Origin: Cryptomeria japonica | Taxonomy: Eukaryota > Streptophyta > Pinopsida > Cupressales > Cupressaceae | Reading direction: 5' to 3' | DNA: 64,000 nucleotides | Assembly (NCBI RefSeq): GCF_030272615.1 | Contig: NC_081405.1 | Location: 153,467,113 to 153,531,112 of the forward strand | In this document: one piece after another, positions 33,150-45,867 of the stretch | Layout: the number at the start of each line of letters is the position of its first letter | Position numbering within the stretch: position 1 is the first letter of the stretch | The notes under the pieces: model-generated | The model's database searches: none | The model's input: the letters and a program-made list of their open reading frames with translations, nothing else | What the model was told of the DNA's origin: nothing | Translations under genes and position numbers: made by a program

Positions 33150-34634
33150 ACTTACTTTGGTCACTTATATGACTACCTTTCTTTTTATTTCAAATTCAAT
33201 TGAAACATGAATTATTTTTCAAATCAAAAGGTGTAGGATGCAACAAAGTAAGAAAAATTGAAAAAGAAAAGACATATCAAGGAAGAAGGTTGCATGTTCA
33301 ATTTTCTAATCTTTTGTAGACCTAGCCCTGGATTGTTCAAGACTGGCCACAACATGGCTTTGCTCACAGAATCATGAGGTTGAAATTTGAGGGGGTTTGG
33401 GTGGGTAAGTTTTTGCAAGAGTGACAATTTCTGGGGTGCTTGCTAGGCACAGGCTTAAAAAAAATATGATCACCCTTTATATCCGTCTTTGATCTTTTGT
33501 CCAAAAAATGATTATTCTTTACTTATGATTCATCCTCACGAGCCTTTTCCATAATCCATTGTTTTAAAATTGATGTTCAAAACACACCATAACAAAGTTG
33601 ATTTGTTGCGACTTTGCTTTGCTTTATCTATTCACATTTTTCAATTGGAAGATTCTGTATTCCCATTTTGCTTTGTCGTATTCCAAATCTGCATTTAGTA
33701 GATTTTTTTTTAATTTATAATATTACAAAAACATTTAGTCATGATGTGGATGCTTTAATCTAATCAACACTTAAATAACCATTAAAGATATATTTGAGCA
33801 GTGTTTATACTTGCAGACAATTAGCTAGCTCAAATTGATTGGATAACATCGATTAAACGGTATGGAGCTCCTCATAATCTCGCTCAAACAAGTTCGTACA
33901 TCATGTCTTTTTATGAATAGCCCTCGTAAAGTTACTAACTACCATGATTCATTACTCCGAGACATTGCATTCATATGCTGACAACTGTTGTTCAAATACA
34001 ATATATTTTTATGTGATATTGATTGTTGATGTATATTGTATATCAAGTATTCTAACCATTGGATGGTTTGAAAGTGCATTTTTTTGTCAGTTGTTTTTAT
34101 CAAAAAATGTAGTAGTCAACTCTTCGTTCACAGAAATTAAGGGAACTATCAGGATTTGTCACTTTGTTTTTAAATGTGAGGTGATCAGAGTTGCCCAAAA
34201 TAAGCTGAACAATAACCGTGCATTTGTCACTAAATGTGAGGTTATCATAGATAAATGTGAGGTTATCATAGATCCAGAATAGTTTGAACAATAGCAGGTT
34301 ATCATAGAAGTCAACATGATGGGAATGAGATGGGGGTATGAAAACCTGAGACCTAACACTTGTGAAGAGACTTTATATAGAGAAATACATGTCACTACTG
34401 AATCATTCATGCAATATGATCTTGTATTTTATACTCACAACATTAACTAAAACTTACAAAAATAAAAATGGGTGTCAAATATCAGGAGCTTTTGTTGTCA
34501 ATGTGATACATCACACAGATCAGCTCGGATAGAGAACAATTTAAGTCAGAATGATAGAGGTATCCAGGTATCTTCAATGCCCATTTATTGCATTAGTTTT
34601 GAAAATTGCTCTTCTTCCTCATTTTGTCTGACAG
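33150..34634. other. intergenic, anonymous
   Basis: AT-rich DNA. A 21-bp direct repeat (TAAATGTGAGGTTATCATAGA unit) occurs twice at 34231-34272. A short stretch at 34482-34500 translates to GAFVVNV, which alone is too little to call a 2-oxoglutarate oxygenase remnant. Confidence 0.5.
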
Positions 34635-35109
34635 GTACTGATCCATGGTTTGAATCTACATTATTATTCTATTGCTGTCAATTATCAGAAAAATGAACTT
34701 GAAGAAAAGATGCTTCTCAATTTACACAAGAAGAAATGGACTGATGGTCCGACCCTTCAACGCTTTGATTCTCATGCTAAAACAAATGAACAAACAGTTC
34801 AGGTGTGGAATCATGTGTACAAAAAATTTCCTGAAGTTCTTTCATACCATAAGTATGTTCTCATCTGTATATGTACATTTACAATCTCATTCTAAATATT
34901 GTGAACAATACATGCAGGAAATGCTTAACTTCGCAGTGAAGTATGACAAAGCCGTACAAGAAGAGGACTAGCTGCCTCCTGAAAAACTTGTTATTGCGAA
35001 TGTTGGCAGAGAAAATGCCAAAAAAGATCTAGAGGAGCATGTTGCAAATTTGATGTCTTCAAATATAGTTCAAACCCTAGGCACCATGCTTGATGCAGTT
35101 GTTTTTTAA
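34635..35109 (+). pseudogene. exon-like remnants of an unrecognised plant gene
   Basis: After an acceptor (TTTTGTCTGACAG) the segment 34635-34852 is open and reads [18 protein letters not shown], then [19 protein letters not shown] and [18 protein letters not shown], ending at a GTATGT donor. A second segment after TACATGCAG (34918-35109) reads EMLNFAVKYDKAVQEED, then TAG (34969-34971), then [12 protein letters not shown] and [12 protein letters not shown] to TAA. The protein-like composition and splice sites suggest real exons. However, the first ends in phase 2 while the second must start in phase 0, and the second holds a stop, so the copy is broken or an exon is missing. I do not recognise the family. 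Confidence 0.45.
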
Positions 35110-36640
35110 GTTTTAGGAAATTACAGAATATAGTGAACATCTTTTTCTTTCATTTACAGAAGAACACACAGCATATTGGACAAGTGGGTCATGCCTCTAA
35201 GATGGTGACTTGATTATTGAACTTATGGACTGTTTATGGCTGAGATCATGTTATCAAAGGAATCAGGATATTGGATGCTTATATATTATGTTTAGTTTAC
35301 TTTCTAGTCGAAGGGATTTGATGTGCGAAAATTTGATAAAATAATGTAAGTAAATCCATCAGCTGGCTACTGGTGTGAGCCATGAGTACAGCAGTAATGG
35401 ATTGTTCCCTTTGAGTTGAACTACTGGGTTCGGGTTCATGAAAACATTTATATAGTTTATGTACAAACTCGAAGAAATTTGATTAACCAAAATTGAAGCT
35501 GGGGAATGTGTGCAATTATGACCTGGAGATTTACTTCAGGTGTACACCAGCAATGCCTTATATTTACTTATTCAGCAAATGCAATAAATGTGTGAAATTA
35601 ATGATTGCGTGTTAAGTGTAGCTAAATGCTTACTGAAATGGTACGGGCTAATCTCCACACAAAATGGCACTCCAAAAAAACTTCCAAATCTGCAAAACAT
35701 AGTGTTTTTTTGGTCAGATTTTTTGTGGTTTAATAGCAGTGGGGATGCAGAGCATGAATATTTAACTCCTGAAAATTTTGCAGAAATCTGCTGTGTTTTG
35801 TGTTCTTTGGAAACTGTACGGCTTGCTGTTTAGTGTGGAGTTTAGCTGCTTCCAATACTGAAATTCAATGACCAATGGATGTCGATTCTCTTTGTAATTG
35901 CTCTTTTTTAGATCTTTTAGATTAAGATTTTTGGATCTCTATGCACATAACTACTCACCATGTGGTCGTTTTAATTACCCAAAAACTGAAACAATAGATA
36001 AAAGCTCATAACTCATGATTAAACCCAAAAAAATTCGTAAAACTTTGATGTACCATTTACGAACTTAGGGTATGTGAAGTTAGGGTGGACAACTATTAGG
36101 TCCTTTCCCCTTCAAAAATGAAAAAATTGAAAAAGTATCTATAACATTGTTTATTTAAAAGATAAAATAAAATATTTTTTTAATAGAATTTATGGTAGTA
36201 AAGTCTTTGATTTAGGGTTTTACATATCATGAAAATTTAACAGGTGTAACAATTTTAAAGTTTCGTAATGTACCTAAGTCGGAATGACATATAGGTACTT
36301 GTACAAAAGAAATTCTATTTTTGTGGACTATTAATATGTATACACTATTTTTTGGTTAAGTTGTAAAATATAAAAATTATATGTTGCCAAAGGAAACAAA
36401 AAATTGATGTAATTAAACATTGGTTTATTAGATTGTACAAGTAATGATGAAATATTGATCTAGTATCATTTAATAAGTAATAATTTAGTACAAGTTTTAT
36501 ATTTGCAACTTATTTTTATTTATCTTGTACAAATTTTGTTGAATATGAAGTCCAATGGACACTTTCATTTCCCTCCATTTGACAATGTGTTCATGATGTA
36601 AGGGCATCGAGTTGTTTAGTCTTTTTTTTAGTTTTAGTTT
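35110..36640. other. AT-rich intergenic DNA
   Basis: No gene, RNA or element end recognised. Confidence 0.5.
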
Positions 36641-36659
36641 TGTACGTGCATATCTTGTC

Positions 36660-37456
36660 GCCACATCAACAGGAAGTTGAACAAAATAAATTAGCTACCT
36701 TCGACAAAATGGAGTTGTTTGATTAATGAGTGGTGAAAAGAATTAGTTACGAAGGGTAATGTACCAGTTGGGAGAAGTTGAGCAGTTTGGGAGAAATTGA
36801 ACCGAGAGTTAAATTGGGCAAACAGAGGTAGAAGAAGGCATTTGATAGATTAGCGTGGGCGTCGAAAGGAAAGAGGCCGATAGGCCAATCGAAAAGAAGG
36901 CGATTTGGATGGAATGAGAAGAGGCCAGAATTGGCAGTACAAGAAGAGGAGAATCGTAGTTGATGAGGTGTGTTCATAATCGGAGCAAAACAAAGAGCCC
37001 TGAATTGGCCGAATGAGAGGAGAATGAATAACAGTGGAGTAAGTCAAGTTCGAAGGCCCTGATAGAAGGCAAGAGACTGTAAGAAAAGAGGGAGTTGGTG
37101 GTTGAATATAGGCCAGCCATAATCCAACGGTAAACAGGAGGAAGAATAAAACACAAAGAAAGTATTGAGGAGAATAAAGGAGGATACTCGAGCTCATAAA
37201 AAGGTTAGAGCTGAAGGGTGAAGAGTACATGAGGAGGTGTGTAGAGATAGGAAATAAATGTAGATTGTGATGAATTGTAGAGGTTTGTTTGAATGCAGAG
37301 AGGATGTCCTCCAAACAGGTGTGTGGCCAAATAGTTGAATGTAGATATCTATTATTGTATGTAATCTTCATCGTATGTTGAGCGATAATAAAGATAAGGT
37401 TTTGTTTACATCTATCTTGTTGATTGTTAATGTTGTCTCTTATTCTTTATGTAACA
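36660..37456 (+). repeat. probable 5' LTR of the plus-strand copia relic
   Basis: A GA-rich block and an AATAAAG stretch end in CTTTATGTAACA at 37456, immediately followed by TGGTACTAAG, a decayed version of the copia primer-binding site TGGTATCAGAG. Gag follows 650 bp later. The left boundary is not defined and no 3' LTR was found. The 173-residue minus-strand open frame in it (37371-36850) is a shadow. Confidence 0.5.
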
Positions 37457-37468
37457 TGGTACTAAGTA
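37457..37468 (+). other. degenerate copia primer-binding site
   Basis: TGGTACTAAGTA directly after the LTR end, close to the initiator-methionine tRNA site used by plant copia elements. Confidence 0.5.
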
Positions 37469-37744
37469 ATTAGTTCAATATATTTATGTTATCAAATTTT
37501 GTTATTCTCTATTCTGTTCCTGTCACAGTTTTGATAGAAAGCCAGTAGAAATTGATTGTCTTCCTGAACTTCCTATCATTATTGCCTGAGTGTTGAATGT
37601 GTGTTTGGGGTTTAGCCTTGGCATCCCCATCATTGGTATGTGTGCTTGGGGATTAGCTTGGGCTGCCCCATCGGTTCATATTCCATTTGAAGGCTTATTT
37701 TAAATCACACAGACAATGTAATTCTTTATTGATATATAGTTTAA

Positions 37745-37943
37745 GTAGGCTATTGTTGAGTCTTCAGACATGTAGTGCCGCGGTTAAAACACTTCGTTGG
37801 TGAAGCGGCCATCAAGGTTCAAATCCCTGAATTTGAACAAGTGAAGTGTGGAGATGAGGTCCCCCGTTTGTGGCCTCACTAGTTCATAGCTCCAAGTCAA
37901 AAGCGTTTACCCCTTAATAAAAAAAAAAGGTAGGCTATTGTTG
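37745..37943 (+). mobile_element. tRNA-derived SINE with 14-bp target duplications
   Basis: A 171-bp insert (37759-37929) between perfect copies of GTAGGCTATTGTTG (37745-37758 and 37930-37943). The head carries RNA polymerase III promoter boxes: box A-like TAGTGCCGCGGTTAAAAC and box B GGTTCAAATCC about 35 bp on. The tail is A-rich (ten A) just before the right duplication. It is inserted in the leader of the copia relic. Perfect duplications suggest a fairly young insertion. Confidence 0.88.
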
Positions 37944-38111
37944 TGTATATAAAAAACAATGATTAATATAGAGTTCTTCCCTTGCTTTTGTGGATGTAGT
38001 CATATTGGTGAACCACGAAAAATTTTGTGTCTTGTTCTTTTTTTTGAACCTTTAATTTTGGTTTCTCAATTTGTTTTATCTGCTCTTGAAAATTGGTGAA
38101 TTTTCTGAAAC

Positions 38112-41100
38112 ATGGAAGGAGCGAATAAATGGAGAATTAAAAAAATTTCAGGACAAAATTTCGGATTGTGGGAGATGCAGATAAAATCATTGCTGATTAA
38201 AGGAGATTTCTCACTCACATTGGAAGGTAATGTCAAGAAGTCAAATACGACGGCTGATGAGGAGTGGGAGAAATTGGATAGGAAAGCAAGAGCAACCATC
38301 ATCCTCTCTCTATCTAGTAATGTTCTATTTAATGTTTCAGCAGAAAAAAAAAACATTAAAAGGATTGTGGGATAAACTATTTGATATGTATGTAATTGCT
38401 TCAGCTTCGAATAAAGTTTTCCTCATGAAGACGTATTATTTGAAGATGAATGAAGGAGGCAATATGTCGAATCATCTAAATGAATTCAGTACATTAGTCA
38501 ATTGATTTTGGCGAGCATGAATTTGGATGACAAAATCAAAACTATTTTATTGTTGTTGAACAATTGGGTGTTTGACAAGAGGAAATTGAAATTTGATGAT
38601 GTTGTTGACACTCTTCTTAGTGAAGACACGAGGAGGAAAAATCAAGGAACTTCATTGGGTGATGCCTTGATTTTTGGCAATAGAGGGAGGCATCAAGATA
38701 GAGGCATAAATAATAGTAGGAGGAGATTAAAATCTGCAAAGAGATTTGATTGCTAGTTTTGTGGCAAGGAAGGACATACCGAGACGAATAGCTGGTCATA
38801 CAAGAAAGCACAAGATCAATTAAAGAACAACATAGTTAAGACCACATCAACAAGATGAAGGTGTTTTAGTCTTGTCGACAAGTGAAACTACTAGATATTC
38901 ATGTGTATTGGACTTTGGTGCCTCCTTCCATGCACACTAATGCCGGGAAGCCTTTTAAAACTAATAAGAAGGAAAATCTGGCAAAGTCTACTTGGTGATA
39001 ACGAGCCATGTGACATCATTAACTGACGTGATTTTGGTATTAAAGAATAGAAATAAATGGCTTTTGCAAGATGTGGGACATGTCCCTAAGCTAAAAAGAA
39101 ATTAGATTTTTCATAGGATGACTCGATGCTCAAGAATGTAGTATCACCTTTTCTTCAAACACTTGGAAGGTGATCAAGGGAGCCTTGGTGATTGTAAAAG
39201 GACACAAATTGGGCACTCTATATGTGCTAGATAGCTACATTAAAGTGGGAGTTGTGATGGCGGTTGTGGGTAGTGGGATAGAGCTTTGGTATAAGAGGCT
39301 CGTTCACATGAGCAAGAAGGAACTTGAATTATTATTCAAAATAGATCAACTTTTAGGTTTGAAATTTATTGATTTGGAGTTATTCGAGCATTGTATCTAT
39401 GATAAATGAAGGTGAACCAATTTTCTAAAAATCGATCATGAACAAAAAGAAAAAGCCTTTGGAGCTCGTGCACTCAGATGTGTTTGGTCCTATGAAGGTA
39501 ACCAAAAATCGGAAGTTTTTACCAATCTAACATTTTTCAAAGCCATAGTTGAAAATCAGAACAACAACAAAATAAAATGATTGAAAATGGATAATGGTGG
39601 GGAATTGTGCTCTTTGGAGTTTGACAATATTTGTGTAGATAATGGTAACCGACATCTCAAAATTATTCCATTCACCTCAAGAAAAATGGTGCATTTAAGA
39701 GGTTGAATTGAACGATTTTAGAGAGGGCTTGGAATATGCTCTCTAATGCACGTTTGGACAAGGAATTTGGGCAGAGGCAGTTAACACAACGGTATATTTG
39801 ATCAATTGAGGCCCTTCATCTCGATTGGATCTTGACATTCTAGAAGAGAGATGGCTGGGAAGATGAATTTCCTAGAATCACCGGTCTTTGGCTACGAAGC
39901 ATTTGCTCACGTTTCCAAGGAAAAGAGAGTGAAATTGAATCTCAAATCAAAACAGTGCATCTTCATTGGCTATGGTGAGGAGCAGTATGGGTTCTGGTTG
40001 TGGGATACAGTTGCTAATCAATTGGTTTGCAGCTGAGATGTGAAATTTAATGAAAAAGTGTTTCCATGTTTGCAAGCGCAAGCAACGCAAACAAAGGAGT
40101 ATGTGCCTTTCATAGACATTACTAATGGCAATAATACATCTTCACAACCACACGCGCCTGGAGGCTATTTGCAGTCATCTTTGCAAGGCATAGTGGAAGC
40201 TACTACTCTGTGAAAACTAATTCCTCTATACCACATTACCACTCCTTGTCCCAAGGGGTGACTGACCTGCTCACACCAATGGTTCAAGTTGTGGCCCACT
40301 CAAACACCTATAGGCATTTATATGTGTGGGGTTAATTCCCCACGGTTCCCACATGTACCACATATTATGGATGAAATTCCTTTCATGCGGTTTTCATATC
40401 CTAGTCTGCTGCCACCTACTTCTGGACATAGTTCAACTTTGCCAGTGCTAGTAGATGTAAGTGTGGGTATTATTAATCCCAACCTGCCTTCACACAATGT
40501 AACTCTGTCAGTCTAAGCAGGGGTAACGATTCCCAAACCAACACATAAGGGGTAATGTGGATTCCACGCAATCCACAAACAGATAAACTTTGCCGCACAC
40601 TCTCCCGAATTCGCATGAGTTATTGGATGGTTTGCAGCGTCATTTTTTGGTTTCAATAAATTGGTTATAACGCAGTGCATGATCGAGTTTATATGCAGAG
40701 GAATAATACACAGGTTGGGATCGATAATATTGGTGATTCGCAGGCAAAGAGGTAGCAAATACATAAAAAATCAACAATCAGATATGATTCCTGGTGAATT
40801 CGGGATACAGGGGAGTCTTTTTGGTAATATTGGTAATAATAATGCTGGTTTGCAGAGGACAAACTTGCAACATATAATAAATACAAGACTTCATTGAATC
40901 GAAGAGCCTTGAAGAATCGATGGGTGTACAGATTGAAAGAGGAAGAGGGAGGCAAGAAACGTTATTGGGCCAGATTGGTAGTGAAGGGGTATGATCAACA
41001 AAAGGGATATACTTAATGAGATCTTCTTATCGGTTGTGAAGATGACTATTATTCGAGCGGTTTTGGGTTTGGAAGTGGTGTATGACCTCGATCTTGAGTA

Positions 41101-41990
41101 ACTTATGTGAAGATTGCATTTCTCCATGGCGACATATAAGAGGATTTATATATGCACCAACCTAAAGGTTTTGAGAAACAAGGGCAAGAGGATTTATATT
41201 GCAGATTGAGAATAACTTTGTATGGGCTCAAACAAGCCTCGAGGTAGTGGTACCTCAAGTTTGATTCTTTCATGACTCAGCAAAATTTCACATGCTACGA
41301 ATCTCATTCGTGTGTTTACTTCAAGGTGTTGGATAATGGTGAGTTTGTTTTGTTGTTGATCTATGTTGATGATATGCTAGTAACCAACACTAGCATGAGA
41401 TTTGTTCGTGGTTTGAAGCAACATTTGGTTCACAAACTTGCAATGAAGGATTTAGGGACAACGAAGAGGATACTGGGTATGATCATAATCTGGGACAGTC
41501 AGAAGAGAGAAATCAGATTGTCACAAGAGAAATCAGAAATATATTGACAAGGTCTTGGATAGATTCAACATGAAGGGTGCTAAGGCTGTAAGGCTGTAAG
41601 CACTCCACTTGCTGATCATTTCGTTTGTCATCTGAAATGTGTCTTAAAACACCTCAAGATCATGAAGACATGAAAGGTATTCCATATTCATCAGCTGTTG
41701 GGAGTCTTATGTACGCCATGGTTTGTATTCAACCAGATATTGCTCATGCAATGGGAGTTGTGAGCATATTTATGAGCAATCCAGATAAAATTCATTGGCA
41801 AGCCATGAAGTGGATATTACTTTATTTGAAAGGCACTTTAGATCATGTTTTGTGTTTTGGAGGAAAATATGCACAACTGCAAGGCTTTGTTGACTCCAAT
41901 ATGGCCAGTGACTTGGGCAAACCAAGATCAACTATAGATTATGTTTTCATATTTGCCAAAACAACAGTTAACTGGATTTCCAAATTATAG
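38112..41990 (+). pseudogene. Ty1/copia gag-pol relic
   Basis: Gag starts at 38112 (ISGQNFGLWEMQIKSLL, RKARATIILSLSSNVLFNV), shifts frame at a run of ten A near 38342, and continues WDKLFDMYVIAS, KFDDVVDTLLSEDTRRK to a knuckle-like FCGKEGHTE near 38765. Integrase traces include PLELVHSDVFGPM (about 39460) and FGYEAFAHVSKEKRVKLN (39890). RT spans about 40890-41547: MKIAFLHGD, LYGLKQASR, LLLIYVDDMLVTN (YVDD intact), GTTKRILGMII. RNase H runs 41625-41990 (YSSAVGSLMYAMV, DIAHAMGVVS, KGTLDHVLCF) and breaks off after NWISKL. Many stops and shifts; the 3' end and 3' LTR are missing. Confidence 0.9.
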
Positions 41991-44637
41991 ATAATATTCT
42001 TCTTGGGATTAATTATAGATACTAATAAGTTTTAGGGTTTCAGATCTCACCATTAGATCCATCATCATGGAAAGAACTAAAGCCAAAGCTTTAGAATATA
42101 ATGGAATAACTTAAAATATATATTAAAAATACAAATGGCTAGCTGTTTATTTGGAAAGTAAAAGAGAAGGAAGAGAGAGCTGAAATGTTTTAATTTGAAA
42201 TTAAGTTTTCTTTAGGATAAATCCTTTGTTAAAGATGAAAGGCTTTGTAGAGAATTATGCTAGCATTTGTCTGATGCTCTTGAAACTTGCATTTAGAAGA
42301 GGGTGCCGCTTTCATGCAATTGATTGCATATGCTACACAGTCAACATGGGCATTAGTTGGCATTGTTGATGGAAGTGTATTAAATGCTTTCCTTGCTGAA
42401 TCAAGGTGAGGTATAAGGGTGGGGATATGCAAATAGTTGGAAGATGAGGAAGATAATTTGTAGGAAATCAATACATAAATCTTAAGATGTAAAATTATTA
42501 TCTTTCTAATTTTTTTGAAATTCTAGTGAAGTGATACAAACAAAGTAATATTGGGTAACATTTGATCTTCTATTTCATGATGTGAATTTATCTTCAACTA
42601 AAAGTTGAGTGCAAAACTAGATTTTAATAGTTCAAGTAGTAATATGTATGAAACTTATATCGTGTTTTTTAGTAGCTCTTAAGTCTTAATTATTTGAATT
42701 TTGGACTATAATTATATTAAGATTAAAATGAGTTTCTAAGAGCTTGTTGTGTCCTTTAAAAGAGTCAAATATATAATTAGTGAAATAAATATAGGAAAAT
42801 CATTTTTTTTTCCTTCATATTAGAAGTATTTTGGAGAAAATAATAAATTGAAGATAGAAAATTAAAATTATTTGTCATGAAAATTAGATTTGGGTTGAGT
42901 TGGTTTTGGTATTAATTGTATTAAAAATCAAGAATGTTTCAAATATGATACTAACAACTACTAGGAATATCTAGGTGAAGCAACAATGTCTTTTCCAATT
43001 CACCAATGCGTATTTAATTTAATATTGAGATTGATTTCCTTTAAAATTGAGAAGGGCTGGTAAAAAAACAACAACTAAGTTTGAATGGATATCATTTTAG
43101 AGTGCAAGCCCCACTTTCTATTTGATTATTTATTTTTGAAGGGAAATAAATCAAACCCTTCTAAAATTGTATGAATCCAGGGTGAACAATATTAATTAAT
43201 ACCCTAATAAGATCCTTATAAATATAATTGAATCGAGTAAGAATATGAAAAGTAAATAACAATTAAATGAGAGGTTATGACATGCTTATCTCTTTAATGA
43301 CAATGGTAGCATACATGGTTGATTCAAGTAGGTTAGGGGTTGCTTAGCTCTTTTATGACTATAACTTGTTAGGTTTGATTAATTCAAACTACAAATGTGT
43401 CCCGAGAGTGCTCCTTGACAATTAATCTTAGACTTGAAGGATTAACTTTAAAGTAAACAAGTCTTTGGCTCTTGCACTCTAATTAGACGTATCATGCATA
43501 TGATGTTGTTTGTCTTTCTTGCAATGTTGTTTAGTACAGTGCTATGTGAGTGAGGATTTATATGGTAGAGCATAAGATGTTATGAAATTAGGATAAATAC
43601 ATATTATATTATTTATAATTTTCATATTTCATCTTATGCATAAATTATAAAGGTAGAATTTTGGTTTTTACAAGGTTAGTCTAAGTTAATTAGTAGTTCA
43701 ACCTTCTACCATTTTGGTGAGCATTGATATTTTGAGGTTAATCTCAATCTTGAAAATTTTGTACGTTTAGCCTATGTGTTCGTAAGTTTTTCATTCATAG
43801 TTTATCAAGGTTGTAGTGTAATTTTGTAGAGGATTTTGTTACCAATCTCTATGGAGATCTATGACTACTACTTTGCTTGATTCCTTATTGGTTGGTTTCA
43901 TAACAAACTTCCAATCCATTAAATTAGTTTTTTTCATGCTTCTATCTACAACTTCCTTGTAGAGACACCATAGATAACATTTGACAACACCATCCTATTT
44001 GAAGCTATTCAAAAAATGCTTTCACCTTTTGTTTTATCTAGAAAGAATAATTATAAAAGTTTGATTTTTTTTTATTATATTTTTATAATATGTAGGGCTT
44101 ACTAGGCTATGCGTGTGCACCAATTTTGAGACATATTTGTGTACTATATGTGTTTACAACCATATATTGCTATTATTTCTACTATCATTAGGACTAGGTA
44201 TGCCATTCGCCTTACAAATCTTAAGTCTTGCAAATTATATTTTAAGTATAATTATAAATAATGTATAGTATCCAAGCATCATGTAATAAGAAAAGATGGA
44301 CACCCATGTGAGGGAAAAATATTATCTAGATAACTTAGCTATTGTGTAAGAAGACATTAAGTGGGGATATTACATAGAAATAATCAAAATTGGGATTTGT
44401 ATGAAGATTATCCATATTTGGTGTTGTTGGTGTTTTCCAACTGAGTTTTTGAGAATACTCTTATGATTAGCTTTCACTTGTAAGCAAGGACCTCTAGGAT
44501 AGTGGCCAACGAACAAGAATAAACCCTAGATAAACCCTAAGGCTAAAAACCTTCTACACTTTTGGTTCTACAAACCAAGGAGGTGATCCTATGTAAACAT
44601 CTTCTTGTTTCAACATTTAAACACCGATATTGTACCT
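41991..44637. other. AT-rich intergenic DNA
   Basis: About 2.6 kb with no recognisable gene or element end. Confidence 0.5.
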
Positions 44638-45409
44638 GTATATGATGAAAAGTGATGATAAACTATTGTAAAACCATAAAGATTCAACCACAAACAATCT
44701 AGGTTCTACAATGAAACATTCACCTATACCAATAGAGATACCTAAGATCATGCAAATCAACAAAATAAAACAATATTACCATTCACATGTCAAGTAGGGT
44801 TTCAATCTCCATTGTCTTCCTATCTCCATTGATCTTGTTTGATATATTTGCTCTAAGATTTTATGTGTGCACAAAAGCTCAACAAAGAACGGAAATGTGG
44901 TTGATAGCTTGGTTGCAAGAAGGCTTGATTGCATCATTAGATGATTAGATGATTAGGGTTTATAATGAAGGAGAGTATCCTCTTATATAGATAACACTTT
45001 ATGAAATGGAGGGATAAGATTAAGAGGTGTAAAGATAAATGGTCGACTAGGATTAAAGGGTAGGTAGAGGAATTAATTAAATTATAAAGGGGGTAGGTAA
45101 GAAAAGAATTAAGAGATGAATGACATGTGTCATGGGTAGAAAAGGCTAATGAATTAATTAAATAAATAAAGATTTATATAATTAATAGAGGAAGTGGGAT
45201 CAATTAAATAAATAAAATATTTATTTAATTTAGGAAAATGACAATTTAAATAAATAAAAGTATTTATTTAAATGAGGAAAGGCTTAGAAGAGGATTAATG
45301 AATTAATTAAATAAATAAGAATTTATTTAATTAATAGAAGACTTAGGATAAAATAATTAAAAAAATAAAAATATTTATTTAATTACACAGGACAATTTTA
45401 AGTGTCTAC
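44638..45409 (-). repeat. 3' LTR of gypsy element E
   Basis: 772 bp. On the minus strand it starts TGTAGACACTTAAAATTG and ends CATCATATACA. The purine tract CAAAGAGAAGCAAAA (plus 45410-45424) lies immediately before it in minus-strand order, as a polypurine tract should. It aligns along its length with 54477-55241, about 95% by eye in the first 560 bp. An AT-rich part holds many TTTATTTAATT words. Confidence 0.88.
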
Positions 45410-45424
45410 ATTTTGCTTCTCTTT
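45410..45424 (-). other. polypurine tract of gypsy element E
   Basis: CAAAGAGAAGCAAAA on the minus strand, directly abutting the 3' LTR. Confidence 0.75.
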
Positions 45425-45661
45425 GAGACAATGCAGCTTGTTGCGTTGGCTCAAAGAAGATAAGATAAACTGATATACAGTTTCCCCATGTCGGGAATGA
45501 TATGCCCCCTTGAGAGATTGGATGAAAATGTTTGAAAATATCACCGACAATCTCTCGATAAGAAAGAAAGGCTAGAAAGGACTGACAAGATAGGGTGACA
45601 AGGTCACGTGGGAAAAAGATTGACTCAAGATGAATCAACAAAATCACGTCTGTCTTAAAAG

Positions 45662-45867
45662 ACCAAAATTGATAGTTTTGTGATGATCATATGCTATCAA
45701 TTGGATAAGATGCTGAGATGATTCACTCAAATAGGTGCCCTAGGGAAGACAAACTGAAAACAAGGCTAGAATTGACAATTCTGTGATAAACATTCATTGC
45801 CAATTAGATAAGCTGCTGAGAGGATTCACTCAAGAGGTGCACTAAAATAGGTAGGTTTGCTAAGCTA
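45662..45867. repeat. 103-bp degenerate tandem duplication
   Basis: Two diverged copies with landmarks AATTGATAGTT/AATTGACAATT and GATTCACTCAA 103 bp apart. It lies in the 3' non-coding part of element E. Confidence 0.65.

Noticed and set aside
34470-34570. 2-oxoglutarate-dependent oxygenase exon (GAFVVNV)
   Set aside because: Only seven residues match the family pattern and stops follow at once.
36850-37371. 173-residue minus-strand frame as a gene
   Set aside because: It lies within the proposed copia LTR and translates to low-complexity Ser/Leu/Phe sequence.
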